Assembly (NCBI GenBank): GCA_036272055.1
Contig: DATAZL010000133.1
Coordinates: 372,001-436,000 of the forward strand
DNA: 64,000 nucleotides
From: DASZVB01 sp036272055
GTDB lineage: Bacteria > Myxococcota_A > Polyangia > Polyangiales > Polyangiaceae
Direction of reading: 5' to 3'
Shown: in pieces, positions 35,389 through 43,211 of the stretch
Numbering within the stretch: the stretch's first letter is position 1
Layout: the number at the start of each line of letters is the position of its first letter
Translations under genes and position numbers: made by a program
Notes under the pieces: generated by a model
Seen by the model: only the letters and a program-made list of their open reading frames with translations
Told to the model about the DNA's origin: nothing
Databases searched by the model: none

Positions 35389-36270
35389 CTAGGGGCAGCT
35401 AGGCTGCGCGTTGCACTTGCTCTCGGCGATGATGCCGCAAGCGTTCGTCCACTCGGTGTCGCAGCAGCTCGCCTGCCAGTTGTCGCACACGCAGGTCCGC
35501 ACGCCGGTCTCGCAACGCTTCTCGCGGACGAGCTGGACGCAGACTGCGTCCCACTGGTTCGTGCAGCAATCGGAGAGGAGCGCGCAGGTGCACTTCTCGA
35601 TATCGGGATCGTCGCATCCCGGCGTGGCGTGAACGGCGCAGCACGCACCCTTCACGATGTGGCCCGCGTCGGGCGTCGGCGGAGAGGGCTCCGTCGCGCA
35701 CTTTTCGGCCTGACACTTCTGCTCGGCGGTGGCCTGGCAAAACGTGTCCCACGTGCCGGAACAGCACTGGCTCTGTTGCCAGGTCGTGCACACGCACGTC
35801 TTCACGGCGTCGGGCTGGCAATCAGCGGTGTTGCAGCACGCGCCGCCGTCGACGTCGGCGCCGGTCGATCCGCCATTCGCGCCTGCGGTCCCGCCGTTGC
35901 CCGTCGCGCCGCCCACCGTCGTTGAGCCACCGGTGCCCGTCGTCGCGCTGCCCGCAGACCCGCCGGTAGCGGCGCCGCCGCCCGTGCCCGCTGTACCTGG
36001 AGACGCGCCGCCCGAAGACGACCCGCCCTGCGAGGAGCCGCCCGTACCGGTCGGGCTCCCGCTCTGTCCATTCGTGTTGCCGGATGAGCCCGTCTGCCCA
36101 CCGGTGGTGCTACCGCCGGTGGACGAGCCGGGCTGTGACCCTCCGCCGCCCCCTCCACACCCTGCGCCGAGAGCGAGCGCCAGGGACGCGGCGATGGTCG
36201 CCGTGCCGAAGCGATTGCGCTTTCTGCGAGCGGGGGTGGATTTACGGGGCAAGGCGGAGGTCACTGCCAT
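35389..36270 (-). CDS. Cys-rich lipoprotein with three CCxxxW(D/T)xxC units
   Basis: The 293-residue protein starts with a basic tail, then a signal peptide with lipobox LGAGC. About 100 residues of Gly/Ser/Thr-rich linker follow. The remainder carries three units with the scheme CVC....-CC...W(D/T)..C.......K(C): QCCSGTWDTFCQ, DCCTNQWDAVCV and SCCDTEWTNACG. Each unit ends in a Cys near an EQKC/EKRC/ESKC pattern. It is probably a surface lipoprotein with disulphide-knotted modules. I know no assigned function for this motif and did not match it to a named family. It converges on the LLM gene and is followed upstream by a second Cys-rich lipoprotein on the same strand. Confidence 0.7.
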   Translation of the reverse strand: MAVTSALPRKSTPARRKRNRFGTATIAASLALALGAGCGGGGGGSQPGSSTGGSTTGGQTGSSGNTNGQSGSPTGTGGSSQGGSSSGGASPGTAGTGGGAATGGSAGSATTGTGGSTTVGGATGNGGTAGANGGSTGADVDGGACCNTADCQPDAVKTCVCTTWQQSQCCSGTWDTFCQATAEQKCQAEKCATEPSPPTPDAGHIVKGACCAVHATPGCDDPDIEKCTCALLSDCCTNQWDAVCVQLVREKRCETGVRTCVCDNWQASCCDTEWTNACGIIAESKCNAQPSCP

Positions 36271-36300
36271 CTTGTTCGCTCGTGAGTACGGGCCGTGGGC

Positions 36301-37251
36301 TTACTGCCCGGCCTGACACTTACGCGCATTGTCCGCGCACGTGAAGATGTTGAATGGGTTCTTCGCGAAGCACTGGCTGAACTGCAGGTTGCAGTCGACC
36401 ACTGGACCCGCAACCTTGGCGACGCATGAGGTGAGCGCCGTCGTGCAGCCCGTCACATCGTCGATACTGCGAGACGCCGTCACGCACTTCGCCGCGGTCT
36501 CGGCGCAGGTCACTGCTGCGGCCGGGTTCGGGATCGTGACGCCGAGAGCGCCGCCCACGCAGGTCGCCTCGGTGCCGCTGCACTGCACGACCGCGTCCGG
36601 CGTGCTGGCCGCCGCGATGCAGGTGCCGAGCGACGCGGTGCAGGTGGTGACGCCGTTCACCGCGGTGACGACGATGGGCGGAAGGACCGCGTCGGCCGCT
36701 TCTTCGGCGCAGCTCGCGAAGGTCGCACCGCAGGCCGCGATGTCCGTGGCGGACGTCGCCTTGCCGGCGCAGACCGCAGCAGCATCGACACAGGCGACGG
36801 CAGAGGCCGCGGTCTGGGCGACGGGCGTCGCGAGTGCGGACGCCGCGCAGGTGACCGCGTTCACCTGGCAAACCGCGAGGGCGGCCGGGTTCTTCGCCGA
36901 CGAGCTACAGGTCCCGAGGGTCGTGCGGCAGGCGTCGAGGCCGTTCACCGTCGCTGTGACGATGGGCGGCGTGACGTTGGTCGTGAGGCACGTCGCGTAG
37001 GTCCCGTCACAGCCGAACAGCTCGAAGATGTTCTTCGCGTTCTGAATGCAGCTGTTGAGATCGGTGTTGCACTGGGCAGGAGTTTCCTTCTCGCTCACGC
37101 TGCCCACGGACTCGCTCGACGTCGCCTGCGGCGAGTCGGTGGTCGGTGCGCCCGTGTCCGGGCTGCCGCAGCCCGGCAGAGAGATGAGACAAGAAAGAGT
37201 CGCCCCTGCGCCTACGAATCGCAGCGCCTTGTAGATGCTCGTGTTTTTCAT
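36301..37251 (-). CDS. Cys-repeat lipoprotein
   Basis: From the ATG at 37251 the 316-residue protein has a signal peptide with lipobox LPGC and a Thr/Ser/Asp-rich spacer. Roughly six diverged repeats of about 40 residues follow, with the scheme GLDACRTTLGTCSSSAKNPAALAVCQVNAVTCA. Each carries pairs of Cys at equal spacing, alternating with Ala-rich helices. This suggests a stack of small helical hairpins joined by disulphides on the cell surface. The start was chosen because AAGGAG lies 10 bases upstream; an ATG at 37260 is an alternative. It precedes the other Cys-rich lipoprotein on the same strand (31-bp gap), so the two may be one transcript. Function is unknown. Confidence 0.7.
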   Translation of the reverse strand: MKNTSIYKALRFVGAGATLSCLISLPGCGSPDTGAPTTDSPQATSSESVGSVSEKETPAQCNTDLNSCIQNAKNIFELFGCDGTYATCLTTNVTPPIVTATVNGLDACRTTLGTCSSSAKNPAALAVCQVNAVTCAASALATPVAQTAASAVACVDAAAVCAGKATSATDIAACGATFASCAEEAADAVLPPIVVTAVNGVTTCTASLGTCIAAASTPDAVVQCSGTEATCVGGALGVTIPNPAAAVTCAETAAKCVTASRSIDDVTGCTTALTSCVAKVAGPVVDCNLQFSQCFAKNPFNIFTCADNARKCQAGQ

Positions 37252-37846
37252 TTCCCTCATGCTCCTTCGAAACGGATAACCCCGCGGCGTCGTGATGTTC
37301 GGTTTGAGAAAGCTCGCCGTGGGTCGAGTGAATCGTGATTGCGGTGTTGGTTCGCCGGTCGCGCAGCGATCGAGCTCGTGCACGCGACCTTTTCAGCCGC
37401 GAGCGTGTTCCTCTTCACCGCCCAGCGTCGCGCCCTAGTGCAAGACAGGTGCCACTATGGCGATAACAACGCGCTGCATGCGCACTCTGTCACGCACCAA
37501 GCTCTGAAGGACGCGCGGGTCGACGGAGTGGCGTGCAGGGTCAACGTTCGCCCGTAAGCTCACCGCGAGGTGAGGCAATAAAGCAGCTTCGCGTTCGCGA
37601 ACTGCCCTCTCGCGCTCTTCACCGACCAGTCGAGTGCACATCGAGTTGTACGCATGGTGCGCAAACCACGTTCGATCACGACGAGACTTGCTCACTCGAC
37701 GTCCTCCTCGCTGCGACACGGCTGTCGCAGCACCTCGACGCTTGCCGCTAAACGCCAGTGCTTTCATGCGCCTACGCACGGCGCTCGTCGATGGATACGC
37801 AGTGTCCGTCGTGGCAACGTCGAGCTGATAGAGTCGCGCCGAACAA
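37252..37846. other. Long divergent intergenic region
   Basis: About 595 bp with no convincing gene. Several short frames exist on both strands, but none has domain-like composition or a ribosome site. A dyad GTTCGCGAAC is at 37593-37602, and a short inverted pair flanks 37558-37575 (CTCACC...GGTGAG). It probably holds promoters for the divergent lipoprotein and queuosine-transporter genes. I see no preQ1-type riboswitch. Confidence 0.4.
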
Positions 37847-38587
37847 ATGTCGGCAGAGTTGGTAACGCTTCCCGAGGCCCCGTCAGCGCACGTTCGCTAC
37901 CGTTACTACGACCTCATCATGGCGGCGTTCGTCACCGTGCTTCTCTGCTCGAACCTCATCGGGCCCGGGAAAAGCTGCCGGATCGACGTCGCCGGGCAGA
38001 GCCTCGTCTTCGGCGCCGGGAACATCTTCTTCCCGATCAGCTACCTGTTCGACGACGTGCTGACCGAGGTGTACGGATTCGCCCGTAGCCGTCGCGTCAT
38101 CTGGGCCGGCTTCGGCGCGATGCTCTTCGCGACGCTGATGAGCACCGTCATCATCAACCTACCTGTCGACGCCAAGGAGCCGTTCAGCGTGAAGCTCCAG
38201 CCCGCCATCGAGCTGGTCTTTGGAAACGGTTACAGGATCGTCATCGGGTCGTTACTGGCCTTCTGGGCGGGGGACTTCGTCAACTCGTTCGTCCTCGCCA
38301 AGATGAAGATCTGGACCGGGGGCAAGTGGCTGTGGACGAGGACGATCGGCTCGACGATCGCCGGCGAGGGCGTCGACAGCGTCGTCTTCTATCCCGCGGC
38401 TTTCGCCGGGCTCTGGACGACGCACACCCTGCTGGCGGTGATCGTCTTCAACTGGTTCTTCAAGGTGGCCCTCGAGGTCGTCGCGACGCCGATCACGTAC
38501 AAGGTGATCGCCTTCCTGAAGGAGAAGGAGGGCGTCGACTACTACGACCGCGGAACGGACTTCAACCCGTTCTCGCTCGACGCCTAG
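37847..38587 (+). CDS. Queuosine precursor transporter (YhhQ family)
   Basis: The 246-residue protein is a six-helix-type membrane carrier of the YhhQ/vitamin-precursor-transporter family, which imports queuosine precursors (preQ0/preQ1). Family blocks seen are YYDLIMAAFVTVLLCSNLIG, GAGNIFFPISYLFDDVLTEVYGFARSRRVIWAGF, LAFWAGDFVNSFVLAKMKIWT and WLWTRTIGSTIAGEGVDSVVFYPAAFAG. The acidic/aromatic FDDVLTEVYG and the RTIGST..GEGVDS block are signature positions. The ATG at 37847 starts just before the first helix. No other queuosine gene is adjacent, as often happens in salvage. It converges on the ECF42 sigma gene with a 3-bp gap. Confidence 0.92.
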   Translation: MSAELVTLPEAPSAHVRYRYYDLIMAAFVTVLLCSNLIGPGKSCRIDVAGQSLVFGAGNIFFPISYLFDDVLTEVYGFARSRRVIWAGFGAMLFATLMSTVIINLPVDAKEPFSVKLQPAIELVFGNGYRIVIGSLLAFWAGDFVNSFVLAKMKIWTGGKWLWTRTIGSTIAGEGVDSVVFYPAAFAGLWTTHTLLAVIVFNWFFKVALEVVATPITYKVIAFLKEKEGVDYYDRGTDFNPFSLDA

Positions 38588-38590
38588 TAA

Positions 38591-39841
38591 CTAAGACTCC
38601 CCGGCGGCGAGGCGGGCGGCTTTCATTCTCAGATAGTTACGCTCCGGGATGCTCGCGGTGCGATCGGCGGCGAGACGGTAAGCCGCGATCGCCGCGTCGC
38701 GATTGCCGGCCCGCTCCTCGAGGTGTGCGCGCACCGCTGCCAGGCGATGGTGACTCGCAATCCGCGGATCGGCGTCGAGCTCCTGGAGGAGCGCGAGCCC
38801 CGCGGCAGGGCCGTGGACCATCGACGCCGCGATGGCGTGGTTCAGCGCGATCATCGGGTTGTCGGCCATGCGGAGTAGAAGCCCGTAGAGCGCGAGGATC
38901 TGCGGCCAGTCCGTATCCTCGGCGCGAGCCGCCTCGTCGTGCACGGCGGCGATGGCGGCCTGGAGCTGGTAAGCCCCGACCGCGCCCTTCGCGAGCGTCT
39001 TCTCGACGAGCGCGACGCCCTCCGCGATCGCGTCGCGATCCCACGTCGCGCGATCCTGTTCGTCGAGCGGGATGAGCTCGCCGTCGGGGCCGCTCCGCGC
39101 CACCTTGCGGGCGTCGGTGAGGAGCATCAGAGCGAGCAGTCCCGCGCACTCGGTGTCGTCGGGGAGCGCGTGATACACGGCGCGAGCGAGCCGGATCGCC
39201 TCGCTCGACAGATCGACGCGCTGGAGACTCGGGCCGGCGCTGGTGGCGTATCCCTCGTTGAACACCAGGTAGAGCACGTGCAAGACCGCACCGAGCGTCT
39301 CGGCGCGCTCCCCCTCGGTCGGCATCGAGAACCGCACGCCGGATTTCTTGATGAGCTGCTTCGCGCGGCTGATGCGCTGGGCCATCGTGGCCTCGGGGAC
39401 GAGGAACGCGCTCGCGATCTCCGCCGTCGTGAGGCCGCCGACGGCACGGAGCGTCAGCGCGATCGACGAGGAGCGCGTCAGCGCCGGATGACAGCACATG
39501 AAGAGAAGTAGCAGCGTGTCGTCCTGCTCCGGCTCTTGCCCGCTATCCGGCGCGGGCACCACGAGCGCGTCGGGCTCGTCCAGGGCGAGGGTCGTCTCTC
39601 GCCTGCGGCGCGCGAGCTCGGTGCGCAGCGCGTCGGTCATGCGCCGCGCCGCGACCTGGATGAGCCACGCGCGCGGGTTGTCCGGCACGCCCTCGTCGGG
39701 CCACTTCGTCGCGGCCACGAGGAGCGCTTCTTGAACGGCGTCTTCCGCCGCGGGAAAGTCCCCGAAGCGCCGCACCACGGCGCCGAGCACCTGCGGCGCG
39801 AGCTCGCGCAGCAAGTGCTCTCCGGAATACGCCGCGGTCAC
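38591..39841 (-). CDS. ECF sigma factor, ECF42 type, with long C-terminal extension
   Basis: The 416-residue protein has a sigma-2 region (VVRRFGDFPAAEDAVQEALLVAATKWP) and a sigma-4 region (LTLRAVGGLTTAEIASAFLVPEATMAQRISRAK). A C-terminal extension of about 250 residues is rich in TPR-like helices. These features match the ECF42 group. That group works without a classical anti-sigma factor, needs its extension for activity, and sits beside a DGPF-domain protein. The partner gene lies directly upstream and overlaps by 4 bp. The matching TGTCGA/CGAC promoter upstream of the pair suggests autoregulation. The signal it responds to is unknown. Confidence 0.9.
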   Translation of the reverse strand: MTAAYSGEHLLRELAPQVLGAVVRRFGDFPAAEDAVQEALLVAATKWPDEGVPDNPRAWLIQVAARRMTDALRTELARRRRETTLALDEPDALVVPAPDSGQEPEQDDTLLLLFMCCHPALTRSSSIALTLRAVGGLTTAEIASAFLVPEATMAQRISRAKQLIKKSGVRFSMPTEGERAETLGAVLHVLYLVFNEGYATSAGPSLQRVDLSSEAIRLARAVYHALPDDTECAGLLALMLLTDARKVARSGPDGELIPLDEQDRATWDRDAIAEGVALVEKTLAKGAVGAYQLQAAIAAVHDEAARAEDTDWPQILALYGLLLRMADNPMIALNHAIAASMVHGPAAGLALLQELDADPRIASHHRLAAVRAHLEERAGNRDAAIAAYRLAADRTASIPERNYLRMKAARLAAGES

Positions 39842-40236
39842 GACTCGGGGGGCGGCCCGCTCATCACTTGCCGCACTTCGATCGGCATGTTGAGCGGCTT
39901 GCCGCCGGGACCCGGCGCCGCCGACGCACGCGCCGCGATCGCATAGGCCTGGTCCGGCGTCTCGACGTCGACGATCCAGTACCCCGCGAGAAACTCCTTG
40001 GCCTCCGCGAAGGGACCGTCGGTGACCTCGGGCGCTGCGCTCTTCCCTGCACGGACGAGCCGCGCCTCTCCCGGCGGCGCCAGGCCCTCACAGCCCGCGA
40101 GCGTGCCTTCGGCGCGGAGATCTTTGTTCAGCCGGATCATGAAGTCGATGTGCGCCTTCATGTCGCCGGGGCCCCATTTGTAGATGCCCCAATCGCCGGT
40201 GCCGCGCGGTGCATTCATCATCAACATGAACTTCAT
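39838..40236 (-). CDS. YCII-related DGPF-motif protein
   Basis: The 132-residue protein begins MKFMLMMNAP and contains the diagnostic DGPF block, TDGPFAEAKEFLAGYWIVDV. It ends with the usual PIEVRQVM strand. These are small ferredoxin-like-fold proteins of the YCII superfamily that almost always travel with ECF42 sigma factors; their biochemical role is unproven. Here it is the first gene of the unit, and its stop overlaps the sigma start by 4 bp. A CGAC/TGTCGA promoter lies about 55-80 bp upstream. Its closeness to the sigma gene points to shared regulation. Confidence 0.92.
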   Translation of the reverse strand: MKFMLMMNAPRGTGDWGIYKWGPGDMKAHIDFMIRLNKDLRAEGTLAGCEGLAPPGEARLVRAGKSAAPEVTDGPFAEAKEFLAGYWIVDVETPDQAYAIAARASAAPGPGGKPLNMPIEVRQVMSGPPPES

Positions 40237-40291
40237 GGTCTCTACTTTCTGGTTTGCCGCGAGCCGCCATCTGGCGCGCGGTCATCGAAAT

Positions 40292-40318
40292 GTCGGAGCT
40301 CGCCGGGAGTCCTCGACA
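40292..40318 (-). promoter_or_regulatory. ECF42-type promoter of the DGPF-sigma unit
   Basis: Read on the minus strand: TGTCGA at 40318-40313, a 17-nt spacer, then CGAC at 40295-40292. This is the motif pair reported for ECF42 target promoters (TGTCGA at -35, CGA near -10). It points toward the DGPF gene and would start transcripts about 50 bp before its ATG. Confidence 0.6.
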
Positions 40319-40382
40319 TCGGCTCTTCATTTTTTTTCGAAAATGGAGCCGTCCGTCACCGTGCCAGCGGCAAGACCGGGGA

Positions 40383-41684
40383 TCACGGCGATTTCTTCGG
40401 TATCGGGATGGTCCAGCCGGCAGGCCAGATGCCGAGAGGATGGGACGGATCGCTGCGGAACTCGGCGACCTCATGCCGCCAGTGTGGCTCTCCGGCTGGT
40501 GGAATGATGCGCGTGCGCCACTCGGCGACCTGAAAGCCGAGCCCGACCACCAAGGCGAGAGCGAGCACCTGCTGCACCCGGGTGAACGCGCGCGGCGCGC
40601 GCAGGTCGAGCCGGGACAGGACGAAGAGCATCAGGATGACACCGGGCGCGTAGTAGTACCGCGCAGCGCAGGCCGGGAAGACCCACGAGCGGCGATCTCC
40701 GATACCGAGCACCATGGAGCTTGCGACGAGGAGCCCCGCCGAGCCCATGTACGCGACGCGCTCCCACCGCGGCGACCCGCGTGAAACGAAATAAAGAACG
40801 AGCCCGAGCGCCCACGCGCAAGCTAGCCCCGCAAGTCTGTAAGATCCCGGTCCGGCTTGCTCGATTTGCTGCATCGCGAGCGCAAACGAGGTGCCGTAGC
40901 CGACGCCGAAGAACGGAACTACGAACGACTTCCCGAACGTCGAGACGGCGGCGGTGGCGAGGTCGAAGCCGCTACCGAATCTGTCCGTGCGCCCGACCAT
41001 CTTCGTCATCCCGTACACCACGATGACGAGCTGGAGCACCGTCGCCGCACCGAGGATGACGGCGCGAACGACGGCCTCTCGATGACGCGTGACGTAGGCG
41101 CGCAGCGCGAACAGCGGCGAGAGCGAGCACGGAGGCGGACCGGCGAGCCCGGACAGCGCGAGAAGCCCGCGACGGACCCATCGCTCGTTCTTCGACAGCC
41201 CCTCGTCGGGTTCGAGAAAGACGAGAAACGCCGTCATGACGAAATGAAACTGGATGCACGTCGTGTTGAGCCAGAGCTCCTCTCCCAGGGGATTGAAGAG
41301 TAGGACGCACAGACCGACCAGCCGCGTGGCCAGGCTCCGCCAGAGCGGCGCTTTTCCCCAGACGACCAGCCCCACCGGAACGAGCTGGGTGACAAAGCCC
41401 ACTCCCGCCATGAAGGTCGCGACGTACTCGAGCGGTACGAGGTTCGCCGCGACGGTCGAGGGGACCGACGAGAACAGGCCGAAGTAGCCGAGGGCCGGCG
41501 CGAAGAGCGTCTCTTGCCAGGGCTTGGCGTAGGCGTCCCGGAGGTAAATCGAGCCTTCTTCGCCCCAGATCCGTGGTTCGGCGGAGAGATCCGGGTAGCG
41601 CAGGAGGATGACCGCGACGCCGAACGCGAAGAGCGCCCACCGTGCGAGTCGGTCCTGCTTTTCCCCCGTGCTTCCTCTGTCCAA
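40383..41684 (-). CDS. Polytopic membrane protein, GT-C-like
   Basis: The 433-residue protein has roughly ten hydrophobic helices, from WALFAFGVAVILLRYPDLS to VQQVLALALVVGLGF. The first periplasmic loop carries WGEEGSIYLRDAYAKPWQETLFAP, with acidic residues in the place where GT-C glycosyltransferases bind metal or lipid-phosphate. The overall look (few charges, long loop, ends in WAGWTIPIPKKSP) suits a membrane glycosyl- or phosphotransferase, or an envelope-polymer protein. I could not match it to a named family, so the call is inference. It reads toward the DGPF gene and is divergent from the ferritin gene. Confidence 0.45.
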   Translation of the reverse strand: MDRGSTGEKQDRLARWALFAFGVAVILLRYPDLSAEPRIWGEEGSIYLRDAYAKPWQETLFAPALGYFGLFSSVPSTVAANLVPLEYVATFMAGVGFVTQLVPVGLVVWGKAPLWRSLATRLVGLCVLLFNPLGEELWLNTTCIQFHFVMTAFLVFLEPDEGLSKNERWVRRGLLALSGLAGPPPCSLSPLFALRAYVTRHREAVVRAVILGAATVLQLVIVVYGMTKMVGRTDRFGSGFDLATAAVSTFGKSFVVPFFGVGYGTSFALAMQQIEQAGPGSYRLAGLACAWALGLVLYFVSRGSPRWERVAYMGSAGLLVASSMVLGIGDRRSWVFPACAARYYYAPGVILMLFVLSRLDLRAPRAFTRVQQVLALALVVGLGFQVAEWRTRIIPPAGEPHWRHEVAEFRSDPSHPLGIWPAGWTIPIPKKSP

Positions 41685-41842
41685 GTCGAGAGCCGGATAC
41701 CACGGTCAGCCGCGGGCCGCGACGGGACCGTGCGGCCAATCGCCTCACCTCGCAGCGCTTGCAAGGCGTCCTCGACTCGTGCACGGAGCGCGGGTTTCGG
41801 CTGGTCCGAAACGTCTTTGTCGGTGCTAGGCTCGGTCTCCCC

Positions 41843-42220
41843 ATGAGCAGCGAGAGCCTTCACGAGTCCCCCGACGAGCTGTCGGACGACACGAAAAATC
41901 TACATCGCGCCATCGTCTCTTTGATGGAAGAGCTCGAGGCCGTCGATTGGTACAACCAGCGCGCCGAAGCGTGCACGGACGACGAGCTCAAATCCGTCCT
42001 CACGCACAACAAGAACGAGGAGATCGAGCACGCGATGATGGTCCTCGAATGGATCCGCCGGAATCAGCCCAAGTTCGCACAGAACATCGGGACGTACATC
42101 GACTCGGTCGGACCGATCACCGCGGTCGAGGCACAAGCCGTGGCCGACGGCGCGACCGCAACTCCGTCCGGCGCCAATTCCGCGTCGCTCGGCATCGGCA
42201 GCCTGAAAGGGGCTAAGTGA
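41843..42220 (+). CDS. Encapsulated ferritin (EncFtn) cargo protein
   Basis: The 125-residue protein matches encapsulated ferritin. Helix 1 is SLMEELEAVDWYNQRAEACTD, helix 2 is THNKNEEIEHAMMVLEWIRRN. By alignment with characterised EncFtn proteins, Glu30, Glu60 and His63 correspond to the ferroxidase ligands, with Trp36/Tyr37 in between. After a flexible Ala/Ser stretch it ends with a cargo peptide, ASLGIGSLKGAK. The LxIGSLKG consensus docks on the inside of encapsulin shells. EncFtn oxidises Fe(II) for storage inside the shell. The ATG at 41843 gives a normal-length protein. Its stop overlaps the encapsulin ATG (ATGA-type). No Fur box was identified upstream. Confidence 0.95.
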   Translation: MSSESLHESPDELSDDTKNLHRAIVSLMEELEAVDWYNQRAEACTDDELKSVLTHNKNEEIEHAMMVLEWIRRNQPKFAQNIGTYIDSVGPITAVEAQAVADGATATPSGANSASLGIGSLKGAK

Positions 42221-43047
42221 TGGATTTGCTGAAACGACAGCTCGCCCCGATCACGACCGAAGCCTGGGAACAGATCGACGAAGAGGCGCGTCGCGTCCTC
42301 AAGCTCCACCTCGCCGGCAGAAAGCTGGTCGACTTCGTGGGGCCGCTCGGCTGGAAATTCGGCGCCGTCAACACCGGTCGCCTCACGCACATCAAGTCCG
42401 CACCGATCGAGCACGTCGGTCACGCGATCCGCGACGTCCGCCCCCTGGTCGAGCTCAGGTCGCCCATCGAGCTGCCGATCCTCGAGCTCGACTACGCCTC
42501 CCGCGGCGCCGACGACCTCGATCTGGACCCCGTGATCCGCACCGCCGAGCGCGTCGCGCGCGCCGAGGACACGGCGATCTTCCACGGCTTCGAGCCGGGG
42601 CACATCACCGGCATCGTCCAGGCGAGCCCGCACACGCCGATCGACGTCGCGACGATCCTCGAGTGGCCGCGCGCCGTGAGCGCCGCGAAAGAGGTGCTCA
42701 GACTCGCCGGCGTGAACGGCCCCTACGCGCTCGCGCTAGGAGCAGAAGCGTACGCCGAGGTCACCGCCGAGAGCGACGAGGGCTACCCGCTCCGCGATCG
42801 CATCGAAGAGAGCCTCGCTGACGGGTCGCTCGTATGGGCTCCCGCGGTGAAGGGCGGCGCAGTGCTGCTCTCGACCCGCGGCGGCGACTACGAGCTCACC
42901 GTCGGGCAAGATCTCTCGATCGGCTACACCACGCACGATCGCGAGAAGGTGGACCTCTATCTGACCGAGTCCTTCACGTTCCGCGTGCTCGAAGACAAGG
43001 CAGCAATCTACCTACGCCGCGGCCCCGTCCCCCAGCTCAAGAAATAG
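42220..43047 (+). CDS. Encapsulin nanocompartment shell protein
   Basis: The 275-residue protein is a family-1 encapsulin with the HK97 phage-capsid-like fold. Blocks seen are MDLLKRQLAPITTEAWEQIDEEARRVLKLHLAGRKLVDFVGPLGW, the E-loop and A-domain region RPLVELRSPIELPILELDYASRGADDLDLDPV, AARAEDTAIFHG-like ARAEDTAIFHGFEPG, and the C-terminal TVGQDLSIGYTTHDREKVDLYLTESFTFRVL. It self-assembles into an icosahedral shell holding the ferritin cargo. The start ATG at 42220 overlaps the cargo gene's TGA, and AAAGGGG sits upstream. A GTG one codon earlier is less likely. A set of G/C-run hairpins follows the gene. Confidence 0.95.
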   Translation: MDLLKRQLAPITTEAWEQIDEEARRVLKLHLAGRKLVDFVGPLGWKFGAVNTGRLTHIKSAPIEHVGHAIRDVRPLVELRSPIELPILELDYASRGADDLDLDPVIRTAERVARAEDTAIFHGFEPGHITGIVQASPHTPIDVATILEWPRAVSAAKEVLRLAGVNGPYALALGAEAYAEVTAESDEGYPLRDRIEESLADGSLVWAPAVKGGAVLLSTRGGDYELTVGQDLSIGYTTHDREKVDLYLTESFTFRVLEDKAAIYLRRGPVPQLKK

Positions 43048-43136
43048 CGCGTCGCCGCGAAGCGGGCTCGCTTCGCTCGCGAGAGATTTAGCCAGTGACG
43101 GGATGACGGAATTGACGGCGTGGGATTGTGTTGTGA

Positions 43137-43211
43137 GGGGGGCCGTGGCCCCCCGCCGCTTCGCGGGCTCGCTTCGCTCGCGGGGGGCTAAGGCAGGGTT
43201 AAGCCCCCCCC
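43137..43211. terminator. Alternating G6/C6-run hairpins between convergent genes
   Basis: Four homopolymer runs (G at 43137-43142, C at 43149-43154, G at 43182-43187, C from 43204) allow alternative perfect stems. These are GGGGGGCC-GT-GGCCCCCC (43137-43154); GCCCCCCGC with GCGGGGGGC (43148-43156/43180-43188); and GGGGGGCT with AGCCCCCC (43182-43189/43202-43209). It is probably a bidirectional terminator zone for encapsulin and aldolase. Confidence 0.5.

Noticed and set aside
37390..37846. Possible preQ1 riboswitch before the queuosine transporter
   Set aside because: No C-rich stem plus A-rich tail of the preQ1-I kind and no preQ1-II fold could be seen.
43062..43182. 20-bp direct repeat GCGGGCTCGCTTCGCTCGCG as a possible CRISPR or element end
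   Set aside because: Only two copies about 101 bp apart, both inside GC-rich terminator-like sequence; too few for an array.
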